From: Ancylostoma caninum
Taxonomy: Eukaryota > Nematoda > Chromadorea > Rhabditida > Ancylostomatidae
Length of the DNA: 64,000 nucleotides
Reading direction: 5' to 3'
Assembly (NCBI GenBank): GCA_037903475.1
Contig: JBAJFG010000614.1
Coordinates: forward strand, 558,001 to 622,000
Shown here in pieces: positions 32,721-45,400 of this stretch. The notes under the pieces were generated by a model, which was not told the DNA's origin, searched no databases, and worked only from the letters and a program-made list of their open reading frames with translations. Positions within the stretch are counted from its first letter, which is position 1, and each line of letters opens with the position of its first letter. The position numbers and the translations under genes are program-made.

Positions 32721-33115
32721 TTGCGAGATTTTCGGACTGCATAATATACGGAGCAAGATTATCACTGCCCTCCGTTGCTGTGCGAAGATCCAGGGATGCG
32801 TGACAGGTGAAGGCTCGCTATTCTAGCAATGAGCATAACCACGTGAGACGTTCCATTTTATCGAGGCTACAGAGTATCGGCGATGCCAAGTCAGCCTTCT
32901 CACCCTAAACATACTAAGAGCGCGTTCGCCTCCAGATTCATACTCAATTCTGCAGCCATGGAATCCCTTCATCCTTTTGAGGCGGACGGTACTCACATAC
33001 GTACGTAGTATAAACATGTTGTCACACCTGATCATGGTTGTACCTCCCCCATTGATATTGTAGATAACCAATTATGTGATCACCTAAACGTTCTCATTAT
33101 TTCCTAAATTTCTCC
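32721..33115. other. No gene recognised
   Basis: Short open frames only, no repeat termini. Confidence 0.4.
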
Positions 33116-33119
33116 CGTG

Positions 33120-33545
33120 TTCCTTTTAAAAATTTATGATGGGTGCGGGTGCACCGATGGAGGACAGGTGTGGGGCCCGATAGTGTTGAAAACGCTAACA
33201 CATTTACTTGTCCTTCGATGGAGGAGGTTGCGTCAGTACTGCGCAAAACGCTGATATATGAGTCCATTGATGGAAGAGGGGTGTTCTGGCGCCCACTATT
33301 GTGGAAAACGCCGTGATTATGGTACGTCGATGAAGAAGGGATCTTCTGTGGCCCAAAAAGTAGAGAAAACGTCACGATACGGGTCCACCAATGAACGAGG
33401 GGTGCACCGAGGAAAACGCCAGATACGGGTTCCCCTATACAATACGGATACCCCGACACGCAACGGTAGGAAAAACGCCAGAACACGAATTTGCCGATTG
33501 AGCAGGGTGCGACTGCGCCCAACTGCGGGAGAACGTTATATGATG
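33120..33545 (-). repeat. Degenerate ~60-bp minisatellite, block e
   Basis: About seven diverged units with GTGGAAAACGCC, ATACGGGTCCA and GATGGAGGAGGG-like blocks. These are the inverse of the GGCGTTTTCC and GTGGACCCGTAT blocks at 9066-9475. It is more decayed than the other arrays; the open frames on both strands are by-products. Confidence 0.6.
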
Positions 33546-33549
33546 GGTA

Positions 33550-34394
33550 TATATGGCCACGCACTCAAATTTGTAGAGCATGCGCAACTCATGGGACGGA
33601 CTTCGTCTTCGAACATAGTTAATGATTAGATTTGTTTTTTCTTACGTTTGAGGACTTCGAACGTTTGAAGGTTTAGCACATACCTCAGGTAGCTGCCTCT
33701 CACCACTTTCTAGCATTCTGCAGGGGCGCTAGTATCTTTTATTAAGTGGAAATTTTATTGTTGCCAGCAATTTACCCGTATCTTGGAGGGAAACAAGGCG
33801 TGCGTCGAAATGTGTAAGGCTGTTTTTTGTATTTTGATCGGATTTTCTTGTTAGTACATACATAGTGCTGAACGTACATGGTGTTATTCCGTCTGTGATT
33901 GCCCTTAGAGCATAAATTTAAGCTCTGAAATTTTAAATGTTTTGGAGAATCGACAATAGTCCCAGTAATTCCATGCAAGTAGAATTGCTGAAGGCATCTG
34001 CATTCTCATGATAAAGTAGGCTAAATATTGTATCCGGGTATCGCCGAGCGAGTTGCGGCGTGACATGGATCAGCTGTTTTTTCCCCTAATCGCTCAATTT
34101 TCTATTCTATTTTACATTTCTTTTTTACTCTTTACTCAATGGTTCCGTTCTCTCCTCCCGAGACACGTCTATATGACGTACATTCTCCCATTTTTCAATT
34201 TCTGTTCTTTTTTACTCTAGCAGGCTAAAAAACATACAAATTCCCGAATCCGTCAAGAAAATGCGTGACAAAAAAGGCAGCATTATCAACTTTTCAGCCA
34301 CACCTAACCCGCGCAACTCGACCAACCTAGTCTAAAGCATTGAATTAGGGACATTCAAAACCCCTTTCGCATGAGCTCTGACCGAATTCACTAA
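33550..34394. other. No gene recognised
   Basis: AT-rich DNA with short open frames, ending at the mariner left flank. Confidence 0.4.
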
Positions 34395-34396
34395 TA

Positions 34397-35281
34397 TTAG
34401 GGTGGTCAGAAAGTCTTGAGCCGATTTTTTTGAAAGTTCCAGAACTTTTGATTATTGATCGGTACCCATGACCTACCATGTGGTAATCGTAGACCAAACT
34501 CGGGGCTTTTCCATAATAGACATACATAGCCGACTTGGCTTTCCTAACTTTAATTACGACGTCAATTCCAAAAGAGGTCCTCCTACCCAAGATCAGTTTT
34601 TCCTTCATTGACCACACCGAAAGGAGTTTCTGGAATAACTGATTACTGGAGATGAGAGTTGTGCCCTCTACGATTCTAACATACATCTTGCCATGTGGTT
34701 CCGTCGAGCAGAAGATCCACCAAATGGCACCCCCACCTAAACAAGTGTTTCCTTTGCTACCTCTGGAATTCGCCAGGAATGTCGTATTGTAAGCTGCTCC
34801 CGCAAACATACAAGGTCATCAGTAACACATACGCCAATCAATTCCGGAAGGTCGCGGATGCTGTTCGAGAAAAACGGCCAAGACGAGTTTTTTGTACGCC
34901 TACGTCATGGTGACGCTAGGCCCCATTTTGCTTAAGGGACCCCTGAAAAATAGGAGGAACTGGGTTGGGACACGCTTCCCCACTCACCGTATTCTCCTGA
35001 CGTTGCCACTTCTGACTCTCACTCATTTCATCCCCTCGAAGCATTCCTGGCTAAGAAAAAATTCACCAAAGTTGACCATGTTGGAACGGAGGTCAGCGAT
35101 TTCTTTGGCTTCCAGTCTTCCCAGTTCTGGAAGAAGGGGAACGTTGACCGGCCCATTAGGTGGGACACAGCAGTGACTAACTGTGGCTATTATATTGTTG
35201 AGCAAATTCCACTGTGGGCTAAGTAATAAAATAAAGCGCAAAAAAAGTCAAAAACGGCTCAAGACTTTCTGACCATCCTAA
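34397..35281 (+). mobile_element. Mariner element, internally deleted
   Basis: 885 bp with TA at 34395-34396 and 35282-35283. Terminal repeats are TTAGGGTGGTCAGAAAGTCT then TGAGCCG and, inverted, TTAGGATGGTCAGAAAGTCT then TGAGCCG: 27 bp with one mismatch. The size is below the usual 1.28 kb and the N-terminal coding region is largely missing or unrecognisable. Confidence 0.88.
34600..35190 (+). pseudogene. Mariner transposase catalytic domain, decayed
   Basis: Fragments in order on the plus strand: ITGDESCALYDSN near 34640-34680 (first catalytic aspartate region), HGDARPH near 34906-34926 (second), then LPHSPYSPDVATSDSHSF near 34976-35030 (third aspartate), KKKFTKVDHVGTEVSDFF and NCGYYIVEQ at the C-terminus. 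The spacing of the last two fits DD34D mariners. Stops and frameshifts interrupt it, so it is dead. The 154-residue open frame on the opposite strand (34345-34809) is antisense to this. Confidence 0.75.
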
Positions 35282-35519
35282 TACATCCGTGTTCACCGTA
35301 GCCGAAAACCTAAGCTTACGCTGAAATCTTGATGACGAAAATTTTTTTGGGTGCTGCCTTCAATTACTTTTACTCTATGTTTTGTTTTCCGACATTTCTC
35401 TTTTTTTGCCATGTAGTCTACTTTCGGTGTCTCGTGCAGGTGTGTGTTTTCAGGATGTGTCAAGCGTGTGCTGATGAATTACCAGCGGAGGGTCGTATGG
35501 TGGGTGGATAAAATGGAGG

Positions 35520-36390
35520 GGGTCGTAGAGGCTGATTGTGGTGGAGAATCAGGGTAGTACTTTTACTAGTATAGCCAGGCCTCCAAGCGTGGCTGAATTT
35601 CGCACGGTCATATACTGTCAGTCCTGCTCAGCCCTGGAAGCCGACAACAAGTCTTACTATGGAACTGCCCAGCTGTGGTTTCTCTCCGAGTTTCAGCTCT
35701 CCACCATCAATAGAAATGATTCAGCACAGGAATTACGGAAGTGATGTTTAGTCGCTAAAAACGGTCTTTTTTACTTGTTTTTATCGACCAGATAGAAATA
35801 GGATGGATGTCAACTGCGGAAAAGTGGACCACGCTGCCTGAGAGCGGGAACCTTCGACTAATTAAAACTGAGAAAAATTGGCACCTCACCTGGCTGTTCA
35901 TGTCCAACTACAATCATGCCTCCGAGCAAGTTATAACTTTAGTTGAAAATTTTTGCTAGTTTGTACTGGCAGTTCTTCCCACTCCTGCGAATCGCTAAAG
36001 AGCCATTCGGTGCATCTCACCCAACTGCCCTCTAGCCCCGAGTTTCAGGTCTCCACGTCCAAGAGAAAAGATTGAGCAGGGCAATCACGGACATGAGATT
36101 CCGTCGATAAAAATGGGCTTTTCTAAATGGTTTTATCGACGGAGTTGAATCACGAAGGAGGCATCTACGAAAAGAGAGCCATCTAGCCTGGAAGCGCAAA
36201 CCTTCCACTATTTATGACTGAGAAAAATCGGAATCTTAATGGGCTGTGTCTCCTGCTATTCATGTCCATCTGCAACTGTGCCTCTGAGCGAGTCAAACTC
36301 TTAGGTGGACATCTGTCCACGTTCGTACCTCTAGTCCTACCCAGTCCTGCAACCCGATAAAAAGTCATTTCATGCACTACGTTCGATTAT
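35520..36390 (+). repeat. Tandem repeat of about 355 bp, 2.5 decayed copies
   Basis: The blocks GAGTTTCAG.TCTCCAC, ACTGAGAAAAAT.GG, GTTCATGTCCA (or ATTCATGTCCA) and GCCTC.GAGC recur about 355 bp apart: 35695 and 36043, 35868 and 36212, 35894 and 36260. A third partial copy ends near 36390. Confidence 0.65.
36101..36142. repeat. Perfect 12-bp stem hairpin within the 355-bp repeat
   Basis: CCGTCGATAAAA at 36101-36112 and TTTTATCGACGG at 36131-36142 pair fully around an 18-base loop. The preceding repeat copy has an imperfect version at about 35753-35798. Confidence 0.85.
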
Positions 36391-36424
36391 GTCAAGTCCA
36401 CTACAAGTGCATCCTATTCTATGT

Positions 36425-36640
36425 CGTGCAAAAATTTCAGCCCAGGAGGGAATCGTACCCTTAACTATGTAGACGACGTATATCGATATTTTTCATGGCA
36501 AGTTTGATGCAAATCGCTTGAATAAGCCTACAAGCACGCTTCCAGAGCAATATTCGCCACCCTCGTGCACTTTTTGCAGAAATTTTGGATAGGGAGGGGA
36601 TCAAACCCTTGACGATGTACGCGGTGGCTACTCCTACTGC
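36425..36640 (-). repeat. Possible tRNA-like (SINE-type) fragments
   Basis: Two minus-strand segments resemble a tRNA T-arm/B-box: AAGGGTACGATTCCCTCC near 36440-36465 and AAGGGTTTGATCCCCTCC near 36590-36612, each preceded by TACAT.GT. Consensus B-box is GGTTCGANTCC. No complete tRNA fold was found, so these are at best SINE fragments. Confidence 0.25.
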
Positions 36641-39600
36641 TGCTATAACGTTTGGATTTGAACTCCAATATACTCGTTGAAGTGCATCTGCGCATTTCTA
36701 CCCTTTACCCCTACATTCCTGGCCATCCATCGACCACATCTGGGTTCGACTTTTTCCTAGCTAGAAATCGCGCGACGCTTGGCTGTATAATCACTTGCCC
36801 GCTCTTGAATATTCCTAACCTCTCCGGGGTTTTTTTGTTCTTGTCCAAATTTATTTGTTTAGGTCGTATGATTGGCGGCGAGGGGGCGGGGACGTATGGG
36901 GGTCGACTTTCTATCATTATCACGCTTGACTATGCTCGCGTGAGAAGGAGAAAACACCGACGGCAAGTAAAAAAATCAGCATTTCATCCTTGCCGGTCCT
37001 AACATGGAGGGCAGGGTGTAAAATAAAGATCACTTCTACTGCGAAGGAGTATGGTGCGTCAATGAAATGGATGGAAAATCTAGCAGTTAACGCTTGTTCT
37101 TGGGCCAGTCCTAACTCGAATACACGAAATCGTTTCGGTTTAGGTGCAGGGGCTTGGAAACGAGAAGTGAGCATGGTGACAAGCAGCTTGTTGATATTGG
37201 GTTTCTCGACATGGATTCGAAATTCAGAACGAGAGTGAAAATTACTGCGGGGATTGTAAGATCTAAGACCCCAGAATCCAGAACGATTTATAAAAATTTT
37301 CCAGATCACGAACAACGAGACGGGATGTTGTTTGTCTCAGTCCTACAAAAACTAAATTGATCATTATTAGCGACACCTTAGTAACACAGAGAATCCTGAA
37401 TTAGAGCGTCCGTATTTATATTGTCAAGGCAGCAGCAGCAAATATGTCACAAAAACGAGCGAGAAAGTAGAAACGTAGGAGAAAACTTCAGTGGCGCGAT
37501 TTTCTGCTTGCGCAAAGAACATTCGGTTACCAGGAAGATAAAGCCTGGTTGTATCCACGCCTCATTCCGAACTTTCAGAGTTTTCTTCTGGCTTTGGAAG
37601 CAGATGGATGAGGAACAAAAAAAAGAAGGAGGGTGGGAACTACACATGAGCAGAAGAAAGCGGTTTTCAACAAAATCTTCTGTCACTGCAGGCGTGCCGG
37701 TATCCATACCCACAGTCCTCTTTTCTTCTGTTCCTGGCCCTTACAAAGAAGGGATCTCTGTGAGCAAAATAGGATTCACGTTCAAAGCAGCTTCGAGAAT
37801 AATTGCTCACGTCTCAGATTGTTCGATATTCTCTTCTTCGCGTTTTAATGAGCAATTACGCTAGTCCGAAGACATTTGACTCACCCTACAAGTTACATAG
37901 AACTATATGAACTATCGGTATACATCGACAAAAAAGGCTAGGGACGCTTCCATATCCGTCAGTGGTATTAAAGATTGTTTTTGGACCACGAAATTAAATT
38001 ATTCATGCGTTAACGAATCTATCTGGCACTTGCATTCCCACGAAACGCCATAACTATGAAGCACCTGGTTTCAGGACAATCCATCTTGGAATTCAATTAT
38101 TTCCGTCGTTCTTACTGTAAAAATAAACACCGAGCCGATATTGAACCACACGCAAGCTGAGGGACCCCGCCATTCCGCTGCTCGTTGTTGATTTCAATTA
38201 GCGCTTTTCCAGAAAAATCACCGTGAAGATTAGAAGCGGTGCGTTTTTCTCATTACTCATCCATCCAACTCATTGCATTCATCATTTGGCTCCACCCTTC
38301 AGACAACGACAACAATCGATACGACGATGCCTGCGGCTGTCACCAAGCATGTACATTTTCATGCTTTGGCCCTCGGAGTGCATTGATTTCAACGGGCAGC
38401 GACCTTTTTTCAGGGCAACACTGCATTAGCTATGTTTCTGCAAAGAAATCCTCCCGAATGGGAGAAAAAAATCGGAAGAGTAGACCACCACGCCAGGATA
38501 AGCACACTTTTTCCTTGGATTTTGCTTGTGCATGCACCTTGCGCCCTTTTTTCGCCCTTCCTGGAATGGTGCAATTTTTCTACCCAGTTTCCAATATGTG
38601 AAATACAACATTTCCTCCCAGACAAACACATTTCATCATTCCCACGACCAGTCTTCTCCAGTTTTTCCCCTGAACTCGGCTTTTTTCCACATCCTTGACT
38701 CACCTCCAACCTTTACACTCCGGTTTACATTACGTGAGGTTTCGCTTTTTCCGGATCAAGTGTCACAACGTCGAGACTTGCCGATATGCCTGGCACAGAA
38801 TGGCATAGACACTCCTTCCCGACCAGGTTCCACGTCGAATTCGTTGGACTTCTACTGGTTTCTGTTCACTGTAAGACTTTCTGAGTCGTTAAAACCTTTG
38901 TTAAAGTGAACTGGTATGACTGCTGATCTTGTTATCGTTGATGATGTTCGCTGAGGATCCGAGTGCCACCAAATCTTTGATCGCGTCACATCTGCTTTCA
39001 TTTCACCCTTGCTTTGATGTTTTCTATTAGAAATGCATTCGTGTCGAATATCTCACAGATGTGTAGCACTCTGCTTGAGGAAAAGAAACTTGGACATCGA
39101 ATGATTTCCACTAATTTCTTTCTTCTGCCATTTACCCGCATATTAGCAGTTCTTACAGCTGTAGAAGTCCTGTTTTTGGAAATTGGCGGATTGGGGGGGG
39201 GGGCGAGGGGTATACTGGAAGGTACATATAGTGCAACGCTTGCTGGTTTATTTCCCTGCATTGGACTCATATTCCTTGTTGCGATGTATCTTACTCAATA
39301 TTGCCTTGTAATAACAATTTGGAACATTTTTTTTTGTTTACAAACTCGCCCTGGAAACTTGTAACATCATTTTTGGGACCTATGGGGGAGGAACTTGCTT
39401 GTTTTTCTCATCTATTATCCTTTTTTCCTTGACTAAAGGACCTCCTACTTTTTTCATTTTTCAATTTTGTCTGAGTAATTAGCATAGAACTTTCGTAATT
39501 GGACCCGAATTCTCCAAGGGTTTCCTGGCTCAAAAGTTTGTCTCTTGACATTGGACCTATATAAATAAATGAGTAGCAGTGGCAGATTCTGCGGTAGGAA

Positions 39601-39840
39601 GATAGGGAAGGGACGTGGGAAAATGTCTTCAGAAAAACTAGGGTTTCCGTGAGAAAATGTATCCCAGATAGGCAGATTTTCAAAAATTACCTACATATTA
39701 CAAACTCAGGTCCAATAAGTGAAGACGACTTCCTTTCAAATCAGAAAATGAGGAGTTATAACTCACCTTATGCATTAATATTGTATTTCGTGAACTAATC
39801 TAAAGCATCCAGACTTTCACAGGGGACTCCAAACCGCAGT
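36641..39840. other. No gene recognised
   Basis: Several open frames of 80-147 residues occur on both strands, none with a motif or good splice context. A guanine run of ten sits near 39193-39202. Much of this is probably old repeat that cannot be named from the sequence alone. Confidence 0.35.
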
Positions 39841-41020
39841 GCGCATATGGCGGGACCGCGGCGCGGCTCTCTTGGGCAGAGACAAAGAAGTTCTGCATGT
39901 GGCTCTGGTTTTGTGCAGGGATGTGCGTAACAAAAATTTCAATTTTCGTAAATCGTAAATCGTAAATTTTCCAAAACCGCCGTAAATCGTAAATCGTAAC
40001 TGAGGGTCCAGGTACCATCACAAGAGTCAGATAATTTCAATTCGTTTCACAACAAAGTCATTCTCAAAATAATCTGAGGTATATATCTACTGCAGAATTG
40101 ATCACTGAACTTCGCCATCTTATCACTAGAGTGGTAACGTTGTGATGAATCGACAACTTTTTTCTCGATATTTTAAGGGAGCTGTCCAGTCTAGAGTATT
40201 ATTTATCGCTGCGAAAGCTCTCTTCATCCTGGTCGGTGTTCCTGAAATAAACGTAAACGTGGTCGATGGTTCTATGTGTTTCAGTGCAAACCATTCATCC
40301 CGTGAGGTAGATGAATTGGTACCAAAGGAGTTTGAAAGAATAAAGCGCTGACTCGGTATTCAGTGCTCCCAGCAAGTCACTGCTTAGGGCGCATGCGCAT
40401 TCAATATCTCTGCGATTATCAACAAAGTAGAATGCGTGCTGCATCTTTGAAAAGAACTATTTTTTTACTTTATCAAATTGTTTATGGTCACTACTAATTG
40501 ATTCATGAGAGCTCGACCAGGAAGAAAACGTTTTCGCATACGACATCACATCGCAGTTGAAGTCAGAAAAGCATGGCAGAACGTTCTGCCGAAGGAAATA
40601 GGCTGGGCGGACAGCTTCCTACGAGAACAGGAAAACAGAGCTGAAAATGCGGTGTTCTTGCTGCAATTCATGCAGACCTTTGAGCTCCGCTGTTCCAACA
40701 GATCCTCTCTACGGACGCGATAATGAAATTGTTATATGCCGCCTTCTTCGAGTAATAGAAGCTACAAGCAAAACAAACATTTCACTTTTAGCTTTGCTGC
40801 AAAATGCAAACACAGAGAAATCATGTACATTCACTCCCAAGCACTAAGCACTAACGCTACGACGAGATTCGTTTTTAGTAGTTATTTACGAATTTGTTAC
40901 GAAATTTGAGCCATTTTTCGTAAATCGTAAATCGTAATTACGCACATCCCTGGTTTTGTGATTCTGCCAGGAACAGACAACCTGAGCCGCGGTCCCGCCC
41001 CATGCATACGGCCGTTCGAA
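39841..41020. repeat. Older foldback split by the hAT element
   Basis: The arms GGCGGGACCGCGG.. at about 39848 and, inverted, GGCGGGACCGCGGCTC at about 40985-41000 face each other. Removing the hAT element brings them to about 130 bp apart, giving a foldback that predates it. Confidence 0.55.
39916..40952. mobile_element. Non-autonomous hAT element, 1037 bp
   Basis: Perfect 8-bp duplication GTTTTGTG at 39908-39915 and 40953-40960. Terminal repeats are CAGGGATGTGCGTAA and its inverse; CAGGGATG-type ends with an 8-bp duplication are typical of hAT elements. CGTAAATCGTAAATCGTAA direct repeats lie just inside both ends (about 39945-40000 and 40918-40937) and could be subterminal transposase-binding sites. 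The interior has only short open frames (for example 40142-40351) without a transposase motif. Confidence 0.9.
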
Positions 41021-42190
41021 GTTCGCTGTACGTCGAGTGGAAGAATAAAAAAATGATGGTGCCACCGTTCTGGAGGAAGAGGAGCGCTTTCGAGCAGTTG
41101 TACACCTTGGTCGATTTATCAAAAGCGGAGGAAAAAGAATATGCAAGAAAGACAGGGCCCATTTGATAACCCCATGGATAGAAAATAAATGAATATTGAG
41201 CCATTTCCGGGACTAATAGGAAATAATAAAGCCTTCTCCTAATGCTCACTTAGCCTCAGTCGCTCTAGTAAACGGATTCTAGCCGTACATGTCTGTTGAC
41301 AGTGTTCACTCTATTTTCAACATAGATACATATCCTCTTACGCCCGCATTATCCGCTCCAAATAACAGCAAAATCCAGGCATGCGATCAGCTCCTCTCCT
41401 CTTCCCCGACACAGTGCTCAACGATCCATCGTCGAACCGAGATCACTGGTTGAACAGGCTGTGCTCTGTTGGTGTACGTGGGGTTTTATCGGCGATTATA
41501 GCGCTGTGCGATTGTTTGTTCTATGATTCGTGGCAGCGATTCTGCTGCAATCACTCCTGCCGATCTTTATCCTTTGACATATCGCTTTGTTGGGGTGTTT
41601 CCTTTGAAATGTTCGTTTTATAGCTATACCTGCGCCGAATACGGAGCGATCTGTGGTCGTGAACAGCCTTCGTAGGCCGTGTTTTCATACCTGATCACGA
41701 TCCCTCAGTGTGACATTGTCGTTAGAGTGATATGTAGCCAGTGAGTGTGGATGTTTAGTGGAGATGGGTTCCGCTCGAAAACACTACTGCTGTGGTTCTT
41801 ATTGATGTTGATGCGCCCTGATTCCAAAAACAACCCCCTCCAGAGCTCTTTCCACCCCCCCCCCCGAAGCCATGCTCCCCAGACCTGTTCTGATTTGTTA
41901 TGACAGCTTGCACCGATAACCTTCTCTGCAGGGATCCCGTCTGACTAGGTTAATTTCTTCGTAAGGGCATTGGTGCATTTGAAAGCTGCAAACTTAACGA
42001 AAGCGTCGAAAAAGCTGACTGCCTTCAAAAGAGATATGCAATTCAGCCAATAGTGAGGGTGGGAATGGGAGCGGTTTCTTAATCGACTTCCAGAATAAAG
42101 CAATTGAATAACTTTAATTGTCTGACTTTGGTGTAATCGACATTTGCAGTGCAGTTTGCACATTTGCACTAAGAACTACCAATGCCCCGT
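41021..42190. other. No gene recognised
   Basis: Short open frames and a cytosine run near 41855-41865. No element ends seen. Confidence 0.4.
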
Positions 42191-42191
42191 C

Positions 42192-42488
42192 CAGTGCTGG
42201 ACGAAGAAGTGGGAAGCCAGGGAGGCGTGAGAAAAAGTGGCAACTCCACCACTCTGGGGGACCAGTTTGGAGTAATAAAAGTGATGAAAATGATAGTTTT
42301 GGTATTGAATAATAAAAATAAATGCCTATACAATACTAATGAAGAAAAACAAAAATAAACCTGTGCACGATTGGACCAGTTAGAAATAAACCTGTGCACA
42401 ATTCTTATTCTCTTTTATAAAGTAATTTCAACAATTCACCAACCTATTCTTGCCTGTTGGGTGCCCCTCCTTTCTGCGTCCGTTACTG
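42192..42488. mobile_element. MITE with CAGTGGCGGACGCAG-type ends, copy 1
   Basis: 297 bp. The left end CAGTGCTGGACGAAGAAGTG and inverted right end CAGTAACGGACGCAGAAAGG match the terminal repeats of 61227-61508. Inner similarity includes GGGGGACCAGTTTGGA against GGGGACCCAGACGGA, then an AT-rich core. No target duplication is recognisable. The ends recall hAT-type MITEs. Confidence 0.6.
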
Positions 42489-45400
42489 CTTCTATCCAAA
42501 AACGTTCCCGGAAAGGTGATGATTTCTAATCTAACCGTTGTTTTTGAACTGGACGCGTTCTTTGAGGTAAAAGTTGGTAGGAAAGACTATGAGATACGAC
42601 ACAACTTGCTGGATAAAACTGTTCACTTTGAGTGAGCTGACTGCTGACAATCTTCCTGAAACTTTCAGGAATACTCTCAGAGAAAGCACCGTTACAGTCT
42701 TTGGTGTCTTTGCCCTAATTTCTGACCTCGAAATTTTTCTTTGCGCTATCCATTCTACCCCCTTTGTACAGGTTACTTCAGCTGTCGAGGCCCACCCGTA
42801 CGCACTGCGTCACATTAAACGCAGCCCTCTGATTGTCTGAGCATCCTCACTATTCATTGACGTCATGCTCTCGTTCTGATTCCTCTTCTTCCTGTTTTAT
42901 CCTGTCCCAACATGTTGCAGTCCGCGTGCGAGTCGATGTCAGTCATAGAAGTTTTACGCCGTGACCCACCCTCAATCTGTGTCAAATTCTCCTATCTCTG
43001 TTTTTTGTGAAGGTCTTATGTACCACCCCTGCAACGGTCCTTGATCACCTCGATGACGTGGTTATGGGTCAACCCTCTCCATTTATAGCACGTTATTTGA
43101 GTCCAATGGCGTGCAACATGGTTCCAGTTCCCAAAACTAAAAACTTCGTCATTGGGTAGAAATACTCTAGTTCGCCTCGGATTTGCACCTTTCCACTGCT
43201 TGCAACCCACTACTGGCGCAGAAAATGAGATGAGGGTGGAAGCACCCAAAAAGCTACAGCAATTGTCTATCTCGTGCGATGTACCGCCGCAGAAGCCGGG
43301 AGAGTATGAATGTAACCCTTTGATTTTAATCCTTTATGGAATATTTACGGCCCAGAGTAACTCGCTTTAGTAGGCATGTCTGAGAGTCCATCTCAAAGTG
43401 AATTTTTTTTTGGCTCGTGTCATTGGAGCTCTCTTTGGATCTAAATGGACGAGTTCTCTCAGGTAAATTGAACTCTTTCATATATTCGTTCACTTATACA
43501 CCCTGAGGTGCGCCAAAGAGGTGAAAAAATAAATAGAAAAGATACATGAGTTGTATCAGTTGTTCACTCCGTTCATCATCATGGCAGCAGACATTCAAGG
43601 AAATTCTTCCAGGTAACTTGAACTGAACAGTACCAGTACCAGTAAGAGTAGTATACTTAATTCACTCCATTATATCGCTAGGCATACACATGTGTATGGA
43701 ACTCTTACACGGGATAATTCTTATGAATTCATGCATTTCGGAAGGGCCAATCTCGAGGATCGGCAATACGCAACTCGGCGTGAGGCAACAATTGACCATC
43801 CTTATTCAATTCAATAGATTTACTCTTAAGTGCATATAATTTCTTAGTTCTCGCAGCAAATTCCAGATTGATGTGATTTGATTTTCAATTCTGGTTTTAT
43901 ACATAGAGCAGGTGATAAGTGAATGTTTCCGAGAGGTACCAATTAGCAATGATTTTCTTATAACGCGTCGTAGAAAACGTGAACATTCTCCGAAGTTTCT
44001 AGTGCCCAAATTAGACATGTTCTTTTCACTTTCATCCTAATTGCCTGATTAGTTATCGCGTGGCAAAGTCTACTTAGCTCGGTCTCCTACGCACTTAACA
44101 AAAAACGCCTCTTTCATCCCTAATGGGACCAATTTTTGTGTCCTGAAACGTAGTCCTTAAAGGATTTCACGAATCCGAGACCAAACAGAACATTTAGCTT
44201 TGATGATGTGAGCGAGAAAATAAGGCTTATTTGAGAAATGGTGGCTTTAATGGATAAGCTTGATCCATTCTCCAGTATAATTCGGATGGAAGATATTTAT
44301 GTATCTCGACTGGATGCATCGTAATTCCTGCGCCCGTTCTAAAAACGACGTTTACTATTTGCGCCTATGATCTGCATTTCTCGCCTGTCTCTCCGAATAC
44401 GGCACTATTTCTCGTGTTCTCTCTTTCTGTAGTATCTTCACGCCTATGTTCCTCGATGGAACACGCTACATATATCCGGAACGTTCGCGGGAAAGTTGTA
44501 ACTTACCACCTACCCTTCTGAATTTGGGGAATTCTCCACGCAGAAAGACATAGTTTGCCCGAGCGGCTCGTATCAATCAGCGATAAAACGTAGTTCTACA
44601 GCTAGCGAGTTATGCCAAATAGTGTTCAGGAAACTCGTCCAATCTTTTAGCGAGAACTTCAAATGTTTTTTTTTTGGTAAAATTTACGAATACCGCCACT
44701 GGATCCTATTCAAAAATCATAGACTAGCCGCTGGAATCAGTGAATTTTCTCACAGCTTTGCCATACGCTTGTTCTATGGGCTGATGTGGTCAAAAATCTT
44801 GAATTCTCCCACATTTGATCCCAGCTGATTGGAAGAGTCTAGGCAACTAAGTAATTTGCTGGAATATTGGGTGACAGTGTTCATATTCAGAAGTCGATAA
44901 ACATGCTTAGGAGAATCAGTTCTGAATCCTATAGGTTTTTCTTCCTTCTTCTTCCTTCATTCTTCTTCTCCTTTTCTCTCCTTTCTTCCCTTTTGCTCAC
45001 TATCAGAGCAGTTTTCCGACAATTCGGTAGTCGAATTCAGCTTCTGCGATTGTTTGCAAGGATGCCTTTCGAGGCGGAATACAAAACGTCGCCTATTCCC
45101 GAGTAACGTCATAGGCTTCCTTAGGTGTTTTCATCACTCACGGTTCCGGAGCTGCATATTTTCCTCTTGGCTTGTTCGCGAGTCAGCCTATAATTTTCAC
45201 CCAGAGACGTGTTGTTTTGTATGTGAAGGTATGCAATTGTGCGTCTCTCTGTGAAAAATCACCGCCCAACCTATTCAATGTCGTTTATTCATTACTGCTT
45301 CTCTCGCTTTTTTTCTGTGGATCAGACTTATCCAGAGGATCAGCTGCCACGTGTCTGTGGTCGTGGTCACAATGTACTTATTCACACGAATCTTTACTCA

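Noticed and set aside
34345..34809. 154-residue minus-strand open frame
   Set aside because: It is antisense to the mariner pseudogene and includes its terminal repeat.
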